A stretch of 24,673 nt of DNA, taken from Pseudobowmanella sp964228145. GTDB taxonomy: Bacteria > Pseudomonadota > Gammaproteobacteria > Enterobacterales > Alteromonadaceae. The stretch spans positions 1 to 24,673 of the forward strand of contig CAXQZJ010000084.1 in assembly GCA_964228145.1 (NCBI GenBank), written 5' to 3'. Each line of letters opens with the position of its first letter. Position 1 is the first letter of the stretch. Below are positions 7,512 through 16,193 of the stretch, piece after piece. The translations under genes and the position numbers were made by a program. The notes beneath the pieces were generated by a model. It did not search any database. It was not told the origin of the DNA and saw only the letters and a list, made by a program, of their open reading frames with translations.

Positions 7512-7844
7512 TTAGCGGTTCTTTCTTTGCCAGTTGCCGTCCACTAACAGGTAGTGTCCGGATTCGGTTTTGTTGAATGCCTTTTGCGCGGCAAGTTTTT
7601 CAACCTGAGCCAGCGTAATGCCGTTTTGCTCGGCTAACTCCAGGTAGCGTGCTTTGCGCTTGCCATTAACTTCATTGACCAGAGACAAGACGTCAGGTCG
7701 GGCAACGATGATGCCTAAATAGCCATCTGGTTTTTCGCCCACCAGGCCTTGATCCTTGGCACTGTCGAGGCTCATGCCTGCTGCCATGGCTTGCAGTGAC
7801 ACACTGGCAATTAACGCTAACATAAATGTTTTTACAGCTCGCAT
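7512..7844 (-). CDS. ydbL: YdbL family protein (DUF1318), periplasmic
   Basis: This 110-residue protein has a Sec signal peptide (MRAVK, hydrophobic core, cleavage near AMAAG at residues 20-23), so it should act in the periplasm. The body has the DUF1318 pattern seen in E. coli YdbL: AKDQGLVGEKPDGYLG, then ARYLELAEQNGIT and a C-terminal GNWQRK. In E. coli YdbL works with YdbH and YnbE and is thought to help their assembly as an intermembrane bridge. It is the last gene of the ydbH-ynbE-ydbL operon, 10 nt after ynbE, with an AAGGAGAT ribosome site straddling the ynbE stop. A large stem-loop follows it. Confidence 0.9.
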   Translation of the reverse strand: MRAVKTFMLALIASVSLQAMAAGMSLDSAKDQGLVGEKPDGYLGIIVARPDVLSLVNEVNGKRKARYLELAEQNGITLAQVEKLAAQKAFNKTESGHYLLVDGNWQRKNR

Positions 7845-7854
7845 TCATATCTCC

Positions 7855-8034
7855 TTAGAATAAGTCGCTGTTGTCACTGAACATATCGTCCAGCTCTTTG
7901 TCGACCTTGACGCGAATTTCATGGTCGATTTTGACGTTGAGATTAATCGTAATGGGTTCTTTGGCTTCAACCTGAACTTTGTGGGTACAGGCACTTGCCA
8001 TAACAACCAGTAGTAGCACCGATAATTTTTTCAC
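7855..8034 (-). CDS. ynbE: YnbE family outer-membrane lipoprotein
   Basis: This 59-residue gene starts with GTG at 8034, overlapping the ydbH stop in a GTGA junction. The signal peptide ends in a lipobox, MASAC, with the lipidated Cys at residue 16. The mature part contains KEPITINLNVKIDHEI, nearly the same as the conserved core of E. coli YnbE, and the family's terminal SDLF. In E. coli, YnbE pairs with the C-terminal end of YdbH to extend the hydrophobic groove to the outer membrane for phospholipid transport. There is no ATG alternative that keeps the signal peptide. The overlap implies translational coupling to ydbH. Confidence 0.93.
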   Translation of the reverse strand: MKKLSVLLLVVMASACTHKVQVEAKEPITINLNVKIDHEIRVKVDKELDDMFSDNSDLF

Positions 8035-10436
8035 CTGTTTTCCTTTTGTTGTGACCGTTGCATTTTATCTTTGACAGATTGTTCAATTTGCTTAGTCAAT
8101 CGATTGATCTTTAACAAGTCCATTAAGTTTAGTTCAATCGAAGGGTTAAAGTTGACCTCATCGCCGGTACTCAGACTGACGCCGTTTAACTCAATGGGCA
8201 AGGTCAGTTGACCTGATTTATCCAGCTGTATACCGCTTTGCATTTTGCTAAAGGTCATTTCTGCAATGGGCTTAAGCTGCGGATTCTGGGCAATCAGGCC
8301 TTGTACCCCGGCATTGTTGCTCAGGTTCAGGTAACCGTCTGTCTGATTCCATAACTTGCCACCTGACACGGTAAAGGTGCCTTCCTCCAATGTTAACGGA
8401 ATGGTGGCTGCGGCTTTGCCACTTACCTGAATCTGGGCTTTTTCTTCCAAGTCGATCAACTTTTGCAACTCAATGCCTGTAGCTGACAGGGTCACTGTTT
8501 GCGACTGAGCAAAGGTGCTGTATCCATCGACACTTATCTGTCCCCCCAGCGCATTGGCTGAGCCATCTTTCAATTGCCAACCCTCTGAGTGTTGAGCGAT
8601 GTTCAGCACAACATCAGTGAAAATAAACCCAGTATCAATGTGCTTGGCGGTGAGTTTAAATGGCGCAAGCTGAAGTTGACCTGAATCAGTCGTGGCCGAC
8701 AGCTCCGTTTGCACACCAGAGAATCGATACTCCTGCCAACTTCCCCCTATGTTGATAGCCTCAACGTTCGCTTCGATGCTGTCGACAGGCGATTGCCAAA
8801 GCAAGTGAGCGTCGCCTTTTATCTGCCCCTGTTGTAAGGAAAGCGCAGAGGCATAAGGCGTGATGTATGACTTAAACGCGGTTATCGAGGTCGCCGGTAG
8901 ACGAAGTGTCGCTCCATCAGGGGTCGTGTTCAGTTGCATTTTGATTTGCTCATTGAGTTGCAGCTGATGATGTGACGCCAAACCGCTGTGGGTGTTGATT
9001 TGGTGGGTGATACTGATATTGCTGAACCCACCCCATTGGGTATTCAGTTGTTTCAGGTCGGACCTTCCTGTATAGCGCCCTCCATGCCCCTGTAATTGAT
9101 GTGTCGTTGCTGTGAAACTGAACATGTCGTGATTTATCGCACCTTGTTGCCATGTCAATCTGACTTCGGGGTCAGATAAAACGCCCTGTGCCGTTAGCGT
9201 TATCTGATTATCCGCCATAGTAAGTTGCGGATGCGTTACGGCAAACTTTCTGCTGGTAACTTGAGCGTCTATCTGCTGTGTGCTGACATCCCATTTCAAT
9301 GCTGCGTCGGCCTCCAGTGCAGGTAGGGTAAACCCTTGAGTCTGGTCATCCATGGCTATCTGCTGTGCAGCCAGTTCAGTCTTCAACGACAGTGCTTTCT
9401 TGTCTGGTTTAAAATTAACCCTACCGTTCAACTGAATTGAGCCCGTGACTGACGGAGACAGTCTGCTTGCAATCACCGTTGCTTGTAGCTGAGCATCAAC
9501 CTCGGTCTCAGAAGCACGAATGTTGTGCAATGAAAACGCCACCCCATCACCGCTTAAACGCATCGCATCATTGGCAGTGATGGACAGCGGGCTGCTCGTC
9601 ACTTCAACGCTTGGGAGCGTGATTACGATCTGCTGAGGGGCCTGCAACCAAGTTGGCAAACAAGTACCGAACCGCGTGAGTTCTGTGGTTACATAACCAG
9701 GGTCTACCGTGAAGGTGTCGGTTTGAACCAGATAGTGGGCCTTAAGCGAGCCAGCAGCGGTAACTGTCAGTCCGCACTCAGCCAACGTTAGGGCAGTTTG
9801 TGGTAGGTCTATTTGCCCACTTATTTTCTCCGCTTGCCAGATAAGAACCGTCGGATATTGGGCATCCATCAGGCCTTGGAACATGTCTTGTATTTCAAGG
9901 CGTTGAGCACGGGGCAGCAAGTCAATCAGGGTTCGGGGCCTGACCTCACTGCGAATGGTTAATTGGTTCGATTGGATATCTAACCGGGCGTCGAGGGCAC
10001 CGCTTATTATTGCACGCCCTTCTTTATGGCTGATTGCTGTGGTGATGGAGTGTTCAAGTAACGGGCTATCGACGATGAATTGCTGAATGCGGAACTCTGG
10101 TAAACCGGTCAAGTCCGGAAGCGCAGGAAGCGCGGGGTTTTGCGCTGGATTACTTTGCTCCTTGGGTGTGTGATTTAACAAAGCCCGTTTGACATTAATT
10201 TTGCCCTGATGAGTACGAACCACATCCTCAATAACCAGGGTAAATCCGGGATCGGTCAGACAGGCTTTTTCAATCTCAATGGCGTTAAGGTTAGCGGAGA
10301 ACTCCAAACAAGTCATTTGCATGCCTGAGGGTAAAAAATGATGGTTCAATAAATACCGAGCGAGCGGATTAATCCCCAGCACAACCGCTACGACGGTAGC
10401 CAGTAATACAATCACAACAAGCGCACGTTTAGTCAA
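8031..10436 (-). CDS. ydbH: YdbH family AsmA-like intermembrane phospholipid transport protein
   Basis: This 801-residue protein has one N-terminal membrane anchor (about residues 4-22), followed by a long region of alternating beta-strands typical of AsmA-like bridge proteins (YhdP, TamB, YdbH in E. coli). Those three act redundantly to carry phospholipids from inner to outer membrane through a groove of beta-strands. The last part (about 675-800, with LTLEEGTFTVSGGKLW and SIELNLMDLL) fits the dicarboxylate-type C-terminal domain of YdbH. The start is TTG at 10436: a good AAGGA lies six nt ahead, the anchor begins at once, and the next in-frame Met is near residue 39. It is first in an operon with ynbE (4-nt overlap) and ydbL. 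The exact length of the gene in other species varies. Confidence 0.9.
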   Translation of the reverse strand: MTKRALVVIVLLATVVAVVLGINPLARYLLNHHFLPSGMQMTCLEFSANLNAIEIEKACLTDPGFTLVIEDVVRTHQGKINVKRALLNHTPKEQSNPAQNPALPALPDLTGLPEFRIQQFIVDSPLLEHSITTAISHKEGRAIISGALDARLDIQSNQLTIRSEVRPRTLIDLLPRAQRLEIQDMFQGLMDAQYPTVLIWQAEKISGQIDLPQTALTLAECGLTVTAAGSLKAHYLVQTDTFTVDPGYVTTELTRFGTCLPTWLQAPQQIVITLPSVEVTSSPLSITANDAMRLSGDGVAFSLHNIRASETEVDAQLQATVIASRLSPSVTGSIQLNGRVNFKPDKKALSLKTELAAQQIAMDDQTQGFTLPALEADAALKWDVSTQQIDAQVTSRKFAVTHPQLTMADNQITLTAQGVLSDPEVRLTWQQGAINHDMFSFTATTHQLQGHGGRYTGRSDLKQLNTQWGGFSNISITHQINTHSGLASHHQLQLNEQIKMQLNTTPDGATLRLPATSITAFKSYITPYASALSLQQGQIKGDAHLLWQSPVDSIEANVEAINIGGSWQEYRFSGVQTELSATTDSGQLQLAPFKLTAKHIDTGFIFTDVVLNIAQHSEGWQLKDGSANALGGQISVDGYSTFAQSQTVTLSATGIELQKLIDLEEKAQIQVSGKAAATIPLTLEEGTFTVSGGKLWNQTDGYLNLSNNAGVQGLIAQNPQLKPIAEMTFSKMQSGIQLDKSGQLTLPIELNGVSLSTGDEVNFNPSIELNLMDLLKINRLTKQIEQSVKDKMQRSQQKENR

Positions 10437-10608
10437 TCGAGTTCCTTTTCGGGGTCAGCTAAGCCATTGTTAAATATAGTAAAGAAACTAAGCATAGCGG
10501 CTTTATGGGGCGCTGACGAATTTCTGCGGTGAATAGCCTGAGAACCGCCTTCGCGCATGGTCTGAAAAGGCCGCGATAAAGGCCGTGTTTTTCACAAAAA
10601 ATAGCGAT

Positions 10609-10634
10609 AAAATGCGGGGTTGAATCGCATTTTT
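10609..10634 (+). promoter_or_regulatory. inverted repeat upstream of the condensin operon
   Basis: AAAATGCG (10609-10616) and CGCATTTT (10626-10633) form a perfect 8-bp inverted repeat with a 9-nt spacer, ending in five T residues. It lies 33 nt before the first start codon of the operon. It could be an operator or a weak attenuator. Just upstream, AAAGGCCG occurs twice (about 10567 and 10579) as a short direct repeat. The rest of the 230-bp divergent gap shows no clear promoter match. Confidence 0.35.
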
Positions 10635-10666
10635 GCCCACCGTGGAAAAATAATTAAAGGAGCAGT

Positions 10667-13600
10667 ATGCCAGGCTTAAAGCGGATAGTATTGATCGACA
10701 CTCATTTGCCCGGTGTGGTCGAATTAAAACTCGATGGTCATACCAACATTTGTGGTACCAACGCCTCAGGCAAAACCACCTTGCAGCGATTGGTTCCGGT
10801 TTTCTACGGTGAGTATCCGTCCAGGGTGGTTCCTGCAACACGAGACAGTTTCGAGCGTTGGTATCTGCCCAGACAATCCAGCTTTATCATTTATGAATAC
10901 GCCCGACCCGGTGATGATCTGTGTCAGGTGGTGCTGAGTTCAAATGGTAATGGTGTGCAATATCGCTTTATCGCCAAACCGTTTGAGCTAGACGACTACC
11001 TGTATACCAATCAAGCAAATGAGCGTAACAGCTTATCCATGAATGAATTGGCGCGTAATCTCAAACGTAACAATGTGTTAGTCACCAACTTGCTCAATAC
11101 CAAAGAATTCAGGGCGGTGATTCAAAACGATAAAGCCACGTTAAATGCCAGCTCCAGTAGCCGTGAGTTACTCGGTTATGCACGAATTTTCAGTCTGTCA
11201 GGCGAAACTGGCAACTTGCGTCATATTGAAAAGCTCGCCAAAGCGGTACACAGCAAAGAAGGGAAAATGGAGACCATAAAGGCGATGATCGCCGCCATTC
11301 TGGAAGAGGATGGGGTATCTCCGCCTGAGTCGCGTTTGAGCCGCCACAGAGTCGAAGACTGGATTCGAGAATGCCATTTGATCAAAGAGTTTGACGCGAT
11401 CCGCCCCGAATTTACCCGCTTGGAACAAGCTGACTTGCAGTTACAGCAAACTGAAGGTCGATTGGCAGGATTACAACAGCGTTTTGTGCAGGATAATAAC
11501 TTACTCGCGGCCCAGATTACCGAGCAACAAGGTCAATTGGAAAGCTTGTTAGTACAGCGCAAAGTTAATGACGCCCGTTGGAATGAAACTCGCGATGAGC
11601 TCAATCAGACTTTATCTTCTGCACGGGGTGATGTGAAAAAACTCACCGACGATTTGGACCAGGTTGAACGGGACTTTGAGGATTGGCAGGATCAAGACAT
11701 TGACACCCTGCAGAAAAACGTCCAGCAATTGCCCCAATGGCAAACTGAACTGGATACACTGCAAAGTCGCTATGTGCTGCTGACTGAAAAACATCAGGAT
11801 ATAGAGTCCAGCTTTAATCGTCGCATTGCCGAACTGAACGAAAAATTGCAGCTGGAACTGGATACTTACAACGCGCAAATACAGCAGCTACAACAAAAGC
11901 GCAGCGACCAGAAGAACGCCGAACAAGCCGACTTACAAGCAATACGTCACGATTACCAGCAGCAGCGTAGTGACGTGAAAGAGGATTACCAGCAGCAACT
12001 CAGCCAGTTGCGTATTGAGCAGGCTGAGATGATTGCCAGCCTGAAAAACGCCGGGTTCAGTGAATTCGAGCAAAGTCAGTTAGATATTCTCGAGGCCTCG
12101 ATACAAGAAGCCAGTGAACACGAGGACAAAACCCGGGATGCGCTGAATCAGGCCCGGCAGGCGTCGTTAAGCGCGCAGCAGCAGCGCCAACGGATGCGTG
12201 AACAACATGATGAAACTAACCGAAAGGTTCAACAACAGCAGGGGCAAATCGACAGCATCGAAGCCTTGCTGTACCCGGGCGATAATACCTTGCTTGAGTT
12301 TTTACGCCGCGAGCAGCCGGGATGGGAATCACAACTGGGCAAAGTAATTCGTCCGGAATTATTGTCTCGGCATGATCTCAAGCCTGCCTCTGTGGCCGAC
12401 AGTCAGACGATGTTCGGGGTGCAATTGGATCTTGCAGCCCTTGATGCGCCGGACTATGCACAGTCAGAACAAGCCTTACAGGCCCGATTAAGTGAAGCGC
12501 AAGCTAAATTAGAAAAGCTTCACCAGACACTGAGCGAGCAGGAAGCACAGCTGACCAAAGCGGGCGAAGATGTGCGTGCCAGCGAATTAGCGCAAGCCAA
12601 AGCAGAGTCTGCTAATCGTACCGCAGAGGCCAATCGTAAACGTGCTCAGCATGATCGTGAACAGGCCAGACAGGAATACCTGTCGGCGCTTAGTGAGCGC
12701 AAACAGCAGGCCAAAAAACGCCAACAAAAAATTACCCAGGAATTGGAAAAAGTTGAAGCCCAGTTATCAGCAGCGCTGGATGAATTGAACGAGCAGCAAA
12801 CTGAAGCTGAAACAGAACGCCAGTTTCATTGGCAACAAGTTCTTGGTGATATTGACGCCCAGCTTCAGCAAGCCCGTATGTTAAGTGACAAGACCCGCGC
12901 CAACGCTGAAACAGAAAAACAACAGGCGAACAAATGGCTTGAGGACGAGTTAAACAAGCGGGGCGTCGATGTGGATGAGATCGGCCAATTACAGCGGGAT
13001 ATCAAGGCGCTCAAGACAAATATTCAAACCACTGAATCCAATCGACACAAAGTCCGCGATTATGAGCATTGGTATAAGACGGTGTTCAATGGGCACAAGG
13101 TAAAATGGCAAAACTTGCTGGAAAAAGCCCGCAAAGCGCAAGCGGATGCCGAACGGGAACTTAATCGTCAAAGTCAGAGCTACAGTCAGCAGCGGGACGC
13201 GGACAAACAGCAACAAACCACCTTGGAGCAAGCCCTGAGGCAGGCCGGCGAGATGAAAGAAAGCATCAGTGCTTTGCTCAAAACCTTAACTAAACTGCGT
13301 TTGCCGGTGGTACAGGAAGGCAGTGTTGAAGGCGATAAACAGCAAATCGCGCAGCGTATATCTGAAGGGCAGGAGCTGATGCAGACCCGTGATCAGTTAA
13401 ATCAGGATGTGCGCAACCTGGTCGAGCACTTCGACCAGGTTATCGCTCAGCAAGCCGGTACAGGTTTGTCAGATACTTGGGACAGAGCACGGGAAGAATG
13501 CATGTTGGTGAATCCGCAGGGAATACGGAGTTTGGATCACCGTCGTCTGGTGGGCCATTTATCTCGCCTGTTAAATGAAATGGTGCCGCAAAAACTGCAG

Positions 13601-14344
13601 GGCCTTAAGGAACAAGGGCGAATTTTTGGTGCAGATTTAAGTCAGTATCACAATGTACTGGCCGACATCGATAAGCGCATCGCCAGTCAAAGCAAACGCA
13701 TCAGCAAGGAAGTTGATGAAGAATTATTCCTCGACGGCGTGTCGGACTCCGCGGTGAAAATCCGTTCACGTATCGCTGAATTAGAGTTTTGGCCTGAACT
13801 GACCCAGTTCTATCAGCTTTATCAGGAGTGGATGGAATCTGGAGCATCGTCGCTACCCAGTGATGAGTATGCTCATAGCATGCGCCGGGTGTTGGACATA
13901 CTTGGCCGCGCCACTTTGAGCGGTGGTGTATTTAATCTTCTTGATATCGAATTACATATTAAAGAGGGTAATAGCCAGCTAGTGATTCGCACTGACAGAC
14001 AACTTAACGAATCATCCAGCCACGGTATGGCTTACTTAATCTTGTGTAAATTCTTGCTGGCTTTCACCCGGTTATTACGAGGCCAGGTAGATGCCACGAT
14101 TCATTGGCCTATTGATGAATTAGGTACACTTCATCAAAGCAATGTGAAGAAAATTTTTGACGCCTGTCAGAAAAATAACATTGATGTTCTCGGTGCATTT
14201 CCGAATCCGGAATCAGAAGTTCTGCAACTGTTTAATAACCGCTACCTGATCGACAAGGCCACGCGCCAGCTTCAGGTGGTACAGCCCAGGGTAAGCGCGA
14301 TAAGCGAGCGAATTAAGCAACGTCAGCAGGAGGCTTCAGCATGA
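10667..14344 (+). CDS. MukB/MksB/JetC-like SMC ATPase
   Basis: This 1225-residue protein has the SMC layout. An N-terminal head half carries Walker A GTNASGKT (residues 30-37). Two long Gln/Glu-rich coiled-coil arms (about 255-525 and 610-935) flank a hinge-like domain (about 528-608, YPGDNTLLEFL, then GWESQLGKVI). The C-terminal head half has the signature-like loop SSSHGMAYLILCKF (Ser1116, Gly1120) and Walker B IHWPIDELG (Asp1150, Glu1151). The SSSHG loop in place of LSGGQ is what MksB and Wadjet JetC proteins show. It is shorter than E. coli MukB (about 1486 residues). It should load on DNA and extrude loops with the two gene products after it. A strong AAAGGAG precedes the ATG; ydbH is divergent. 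Confident as an SMC-like ATPase, less so as to subfamily. Confidence 0.85.
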   Translation: MPGLKRIVLIDTHLPGVVELKLDGHTNICGTNASGKTTLQRLVPVFYGEYPSRVVPATRDSFERWYLPRQSSFIIYEYARPGDDLCQVVLSSNGNGVQYRFIAKPFELDDYLYTNQANERNSLSMNELARNLKRNNVLVTNLLNTKEFRAVIQNDKATLNASSSSRELLGYARIFSLSGETGNLRHIEKLAKAVHSKEGKMETIKAMIAAILEEDGVSPPESRLSRHRVEDWIRECHLIKEFDAIRPEFTRLEQADLQLQQTEGRLAGLQQRFVQDNNLLAAQITEQQGQLESLLVQRKVNDARWNETRDELNQTLSSARGDVKKLTDDLDQVERDFEDWQDQDIDTLQKNVQQLPQWQTELDTLQSRYVLLTEKHQDIESSFNRRIAELNEKLQLELDTYNAQIQQLQQKRSDQKNAEQADLQAIRHDYQQQRSDVKEDYQQQLSQLRIEQAEMIASLKNAGFSEFEQSQLDILEASIQEASEHEDKTRDALNQARQASLSAQQQRQRMREQHDETNRKVQQQQGQIDSIEALLYPGDNTLLEFLRREQPGWESQLGKVIRPELLSRHDLKPASVADSQTMFGVQLDLAALDAPDYAQSEQALQARLSEAQAKLEKLHQTLSEQEAQLTKAGEDVRASELAQAKAESANRTAEANRKRAQHDREQARQEYLSALSERKQQAKKRQQKITQELEKVEAQLSAALDELNEQQTEAETERQFHWQQVLGDIDAQLQQARMLSDKTRANAETEKQQANKWLEDELNKRGVDVDEIGQLQRDIKALKTNIQTTESNRHKVRDYEHWYKTVFNGHKVKWQNLLEKARKAQADAERELNRQSQSYSQQRDADKQQQTTLEQALRQAGEMKESISALLKTLTKLRLPVVQEGSVEGDKQQIAQRISEGQELMQTRDQLNQDVRNLVEHFDQVIAQQAGTGLSDTWDRAREECMLVNPQGIRSLDHRRLVGHLSRLLNEMVPQKLQGLKEQGRIFGADLSQYHNVLADIDKRIASQSKRISKEVDEELFLDGVSDSAVKIRSRIAELEFWPELTQFYQLYQEWMESGASSLPSDEYAHSMRRVLDILGRATLSGGVFNLLDIELHIKEGNSQLVIRTDRQLNESSSHGMAYLILCKFLLAFTRLLRGQVDATIHWPIDELGTLHQSNVKKIFDACQKNNIDVLGAFPNPESEVLQLFNNRYLIDKATRQLQVVQPRVSAISERIKQRQQEASA
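13415..13441 (+). repeat. perfect 11-bp stem-loop inside the SMC gene
   Basis: AACCTGGTCGA (13415-13425) and TCGACCAGGTT (13431-13441) are perfect inverted repeats around a 5-nt loop. They lie within codons for about residues 917-925, near the end of the second coiled coil. No T run follows, so it is not an intrinsic terminator. Confidence 0.6.
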
Positions 14345-14976
14345 TGTCAGAACAGGGGCGAGTGATCGCCCGACTATTAGCCGGTGACTTTATCTGCCAG
14401 GTCAGCGACGAAGACGGCTGGCGCTATTTAAAAAACAGCGGCCACGCGGAGCAAGTGAATCAATATCTGCAGACCCTTAACCGCAGCCTGAGTAGCTGTG
14501 CCGATGGCGATGTATTTTTCGCCGCCTATCAAACGCTGGGTGATGAAGAGCGCAAGATACTGACCCATCAATTTCAGGAAACCGCCGCGGGATTACTGCC
14601 GTTGGTAGAATGGTTGCTACTGGTGCAGCAGGCAAAGTCCGACGATGTGCCCCTGTCTCAGGGGCATGCGATCCGCTTGCCAGAATTGCAAACGCAGATT
14701 GAAGACACGCCGGCCTATAAAGAACAATTAACTAAAATCGCCCGTTATCGGTTATTTGGTTCGACCAGTGCTGAAGTAGATGCCCAACTAAAACTGGTTT
14801 TTCGGCGTTTAGTGGATTTGGGCTATCTGATGAAACCGAATCAGGAAAAGCAAATTTATGTCGCCACGGGTAAGATTGAATACTTGTTTGACGTATTGCG
14901 CTTTATTGATGAAACCGAGGCTTTGTCTCTGAGTGAACAGGCAGAGCAGGCTGCGCAGCAGGGGTCATTGTTGTGA
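14341..14976 (+). CDS. MukE/MksE/JetB-like condensin subunit
   Basis: This 211-residue, soluble, mostly helical protein has its start in an ATGA overlap with the SMC gene stop (a second ATG follows directly). The N-terminal GRVIARLLAGDFICQVSDEDGWRYLK, with NQYLQTLNRSL and then a DVFFAAY strand, resembles the opening winged-helix of MksE-type proteins. A second winged-helix-like part (about 125-190) holds YRLFGSTSAEVDAQL, LVDLGYLM and IYVATGKIEYLFDVL. MukE-like dimers bind the kleisin and contact DNA in these complexes. The call rests on pattern, length and position between an SMC ATPase and a kleisin-like gene; no catalytic motif is seen or expected. Confidence 0.65.
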   Translation: MMSEQGRVIARLLAGDFICQVSDEDGWRYLKNSGHAEQVNQYLQTLNRSLSSCADGDVFFAAYQTLGDEERKILTHQFQETAAGLLPLVEWLLLVQQAKSDDVPLSQGHAIRLPELQTQIEDTPAYKEQLTKIARYRLFGSTSAEVDAQLKLVFRRLVDLGYLMKPNQEKQIYVATGKIEYLFDVLRFIDETEALSLSEQAEQAAQQGSLL

Positions 14977-16193
14977 ATCAACATTTGCATCAGGCAGGGG
15001 TGTCCTTGCTCAACGCATTGAGCAGACATGCCGATATTATTATGCAGGTTTACCTCAACGACACCTTAGATGAGACTGAGGTATCGCCCCAGGTCATAGA
15101 TAACCTGATTAAACTGGGTGTGCTGTGGCGGCCTGATGACGATGCCGGGCTACGACTGAAAACCACCGTGCGCTCCTTACTTGAATCAAGCTTGCAAGAT
15201 GAACGTAACCGTCAGATTGATGCCAATATTGGTTCGGCATTGAGTAGCTTGAAAACCCTGGCGGGTCACTACAAGGAAGCCTTGCATCATGGACGCTTTA
15301 ATGAATCTCAAGGTCATTTGAGTGACTTGCGTCAGCACGTGTATGCCTTAACGGAGTCGTTAAGCAACAGCGTAAGAGTGTTGTTCGGGCGCATTAACAA
15401 TGAATTTGGATATGTCGCCTCAATTGACGCTAAAATTCGTGAAAACGAGCTTGCCCAGTCTCAGGTCTCAGAATTACTTAGCCAGATAGAACTCTTTCGT
15501 TTTGATGAGCTGTCAGAACACGCGGGATCGAACCGTGAACTGAGGCTGTTGCTGGTGGTCACGCTGCAACAAGCATTCGCCAGAGTCACGCAGGAATTAG
15601 CCATAGTACAGGCGCGCTTACTGGAGCTGCTGGGCCGCTTTCGGGAATACCGTGGGCGTACCCGCTTGCTCAAAGGCTTTATGCTGCATATGGAACAGCA
15701 ACCTGGCTTTAGTCCGTCAGATTATACTCGGCTAACTCAAGTGCCGACGCTGTTTAATTTAGCCTCTTCATTGCTCCCGCCTGCCCATGCCGATGTGCGC
15801 AACGTAGGACATGAAGCGGCATTGCAAGATATAGCCGGACGTATCAAGGCGCTGCATCATCAGCCGAACCAGGATCAGGAACGCGCCAGTTCTACCCGCA
15901 TTGATATCCAGCAACAAGCACACATTGAAGTTGAACAAAATGCGCTCAAACAAGCGGTAGAGGGATACTTTCTACAAGTCATCGACACCGGTGAACGCTT
16001 AACTGCGCTGGAATATCTGCAAAAAAATGATCTGAGCTTTGAACCCGAAGCCTGGATTTATCAGGTTATTGGTGGCTATCAGGGGTTAAGCTCCGAAGAG
16101 CAGGCGTATTTTGCGATTGAAGCCAGTGGGCATAAACATCCGGTGTATGACGGCAATTTTATCGTTGAAGATGTTGAACTAGGATTGCGCTAA
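14973..16193 (+). CDS. MukF/MksF/JetA-like kleisin candidate
   Basis: This 406-residue helical protein starts at GTG in a GTGA overlap with the preceding gene. The N-terminal region (about 1-90: LLNALSRHADIIMQVYLND, then VIDNLIKLGVLW and LRLKTTVRSLLES) looks like a winged-helix domain. A helical middle follows (about 95-260), then a linker, and a C-terminal region (about 310-406) with FLQVIDTGERLTALEYLQ. This is the layout of MukF/MksF kleisins, which bridge the SMC heads. Length is close to E. coli MukF (440). I cannot prove kleisin identity by eye; the gene order and overlap with the SMC gene are strong support. TAATG couples it to the membrane-protein gene that follows. Confidence 0.62.
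   Translation: MNQHLHQAGVSLLNALSRHADIIMQVYLNDTLDETEVSPQVIDNLIKLGVLWRPDDDAGLRLKTTVRSLLESSLQDERNRQIDANIGSALSSLKTLAGHYKEALHHGRFNESQGHLSDLRQHVYALTESLSNSVRVLFGRINNEFGYVASIDAKIRENELAQSQVSELLSQIELFRFDELSEHAGSNRELRLLLVVTLQQAFARVTQELAIVQARLLELLGRFREYRGRTRLLKGFMLHMEQQPGFSPSDYTRLTQVPTLFNLASSLLPPAHADVRNVGHEAALQDIAGRIKALHHQPNQDQERASSTRIDIQQQAHIEVEQNALKQAVEGYFLQVIDTGERLTALEYLQKNDLSFEPEAWIYQVIGGYQGLSSEEQAYFAIEASGHKHPVYDGNFIVEDVELGLR

Noticed and set aside
10503..10841. Minus-strand open frame of about 112 codons over the SMC gene start
   Set aside because: It covers the strong ribosome site and Walker A region of the SMC gene and its translation looks like no protein family; it is a shadow.
10667..16193. 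Calling the SMC-like genes a Wadjet anti-plasmid defence system
   Set aside because: The JetD nuclease is absent, gene order is reversed, and the flanks are housekeeping genes with no defence island. MksBEF-like condensin is the safer name.
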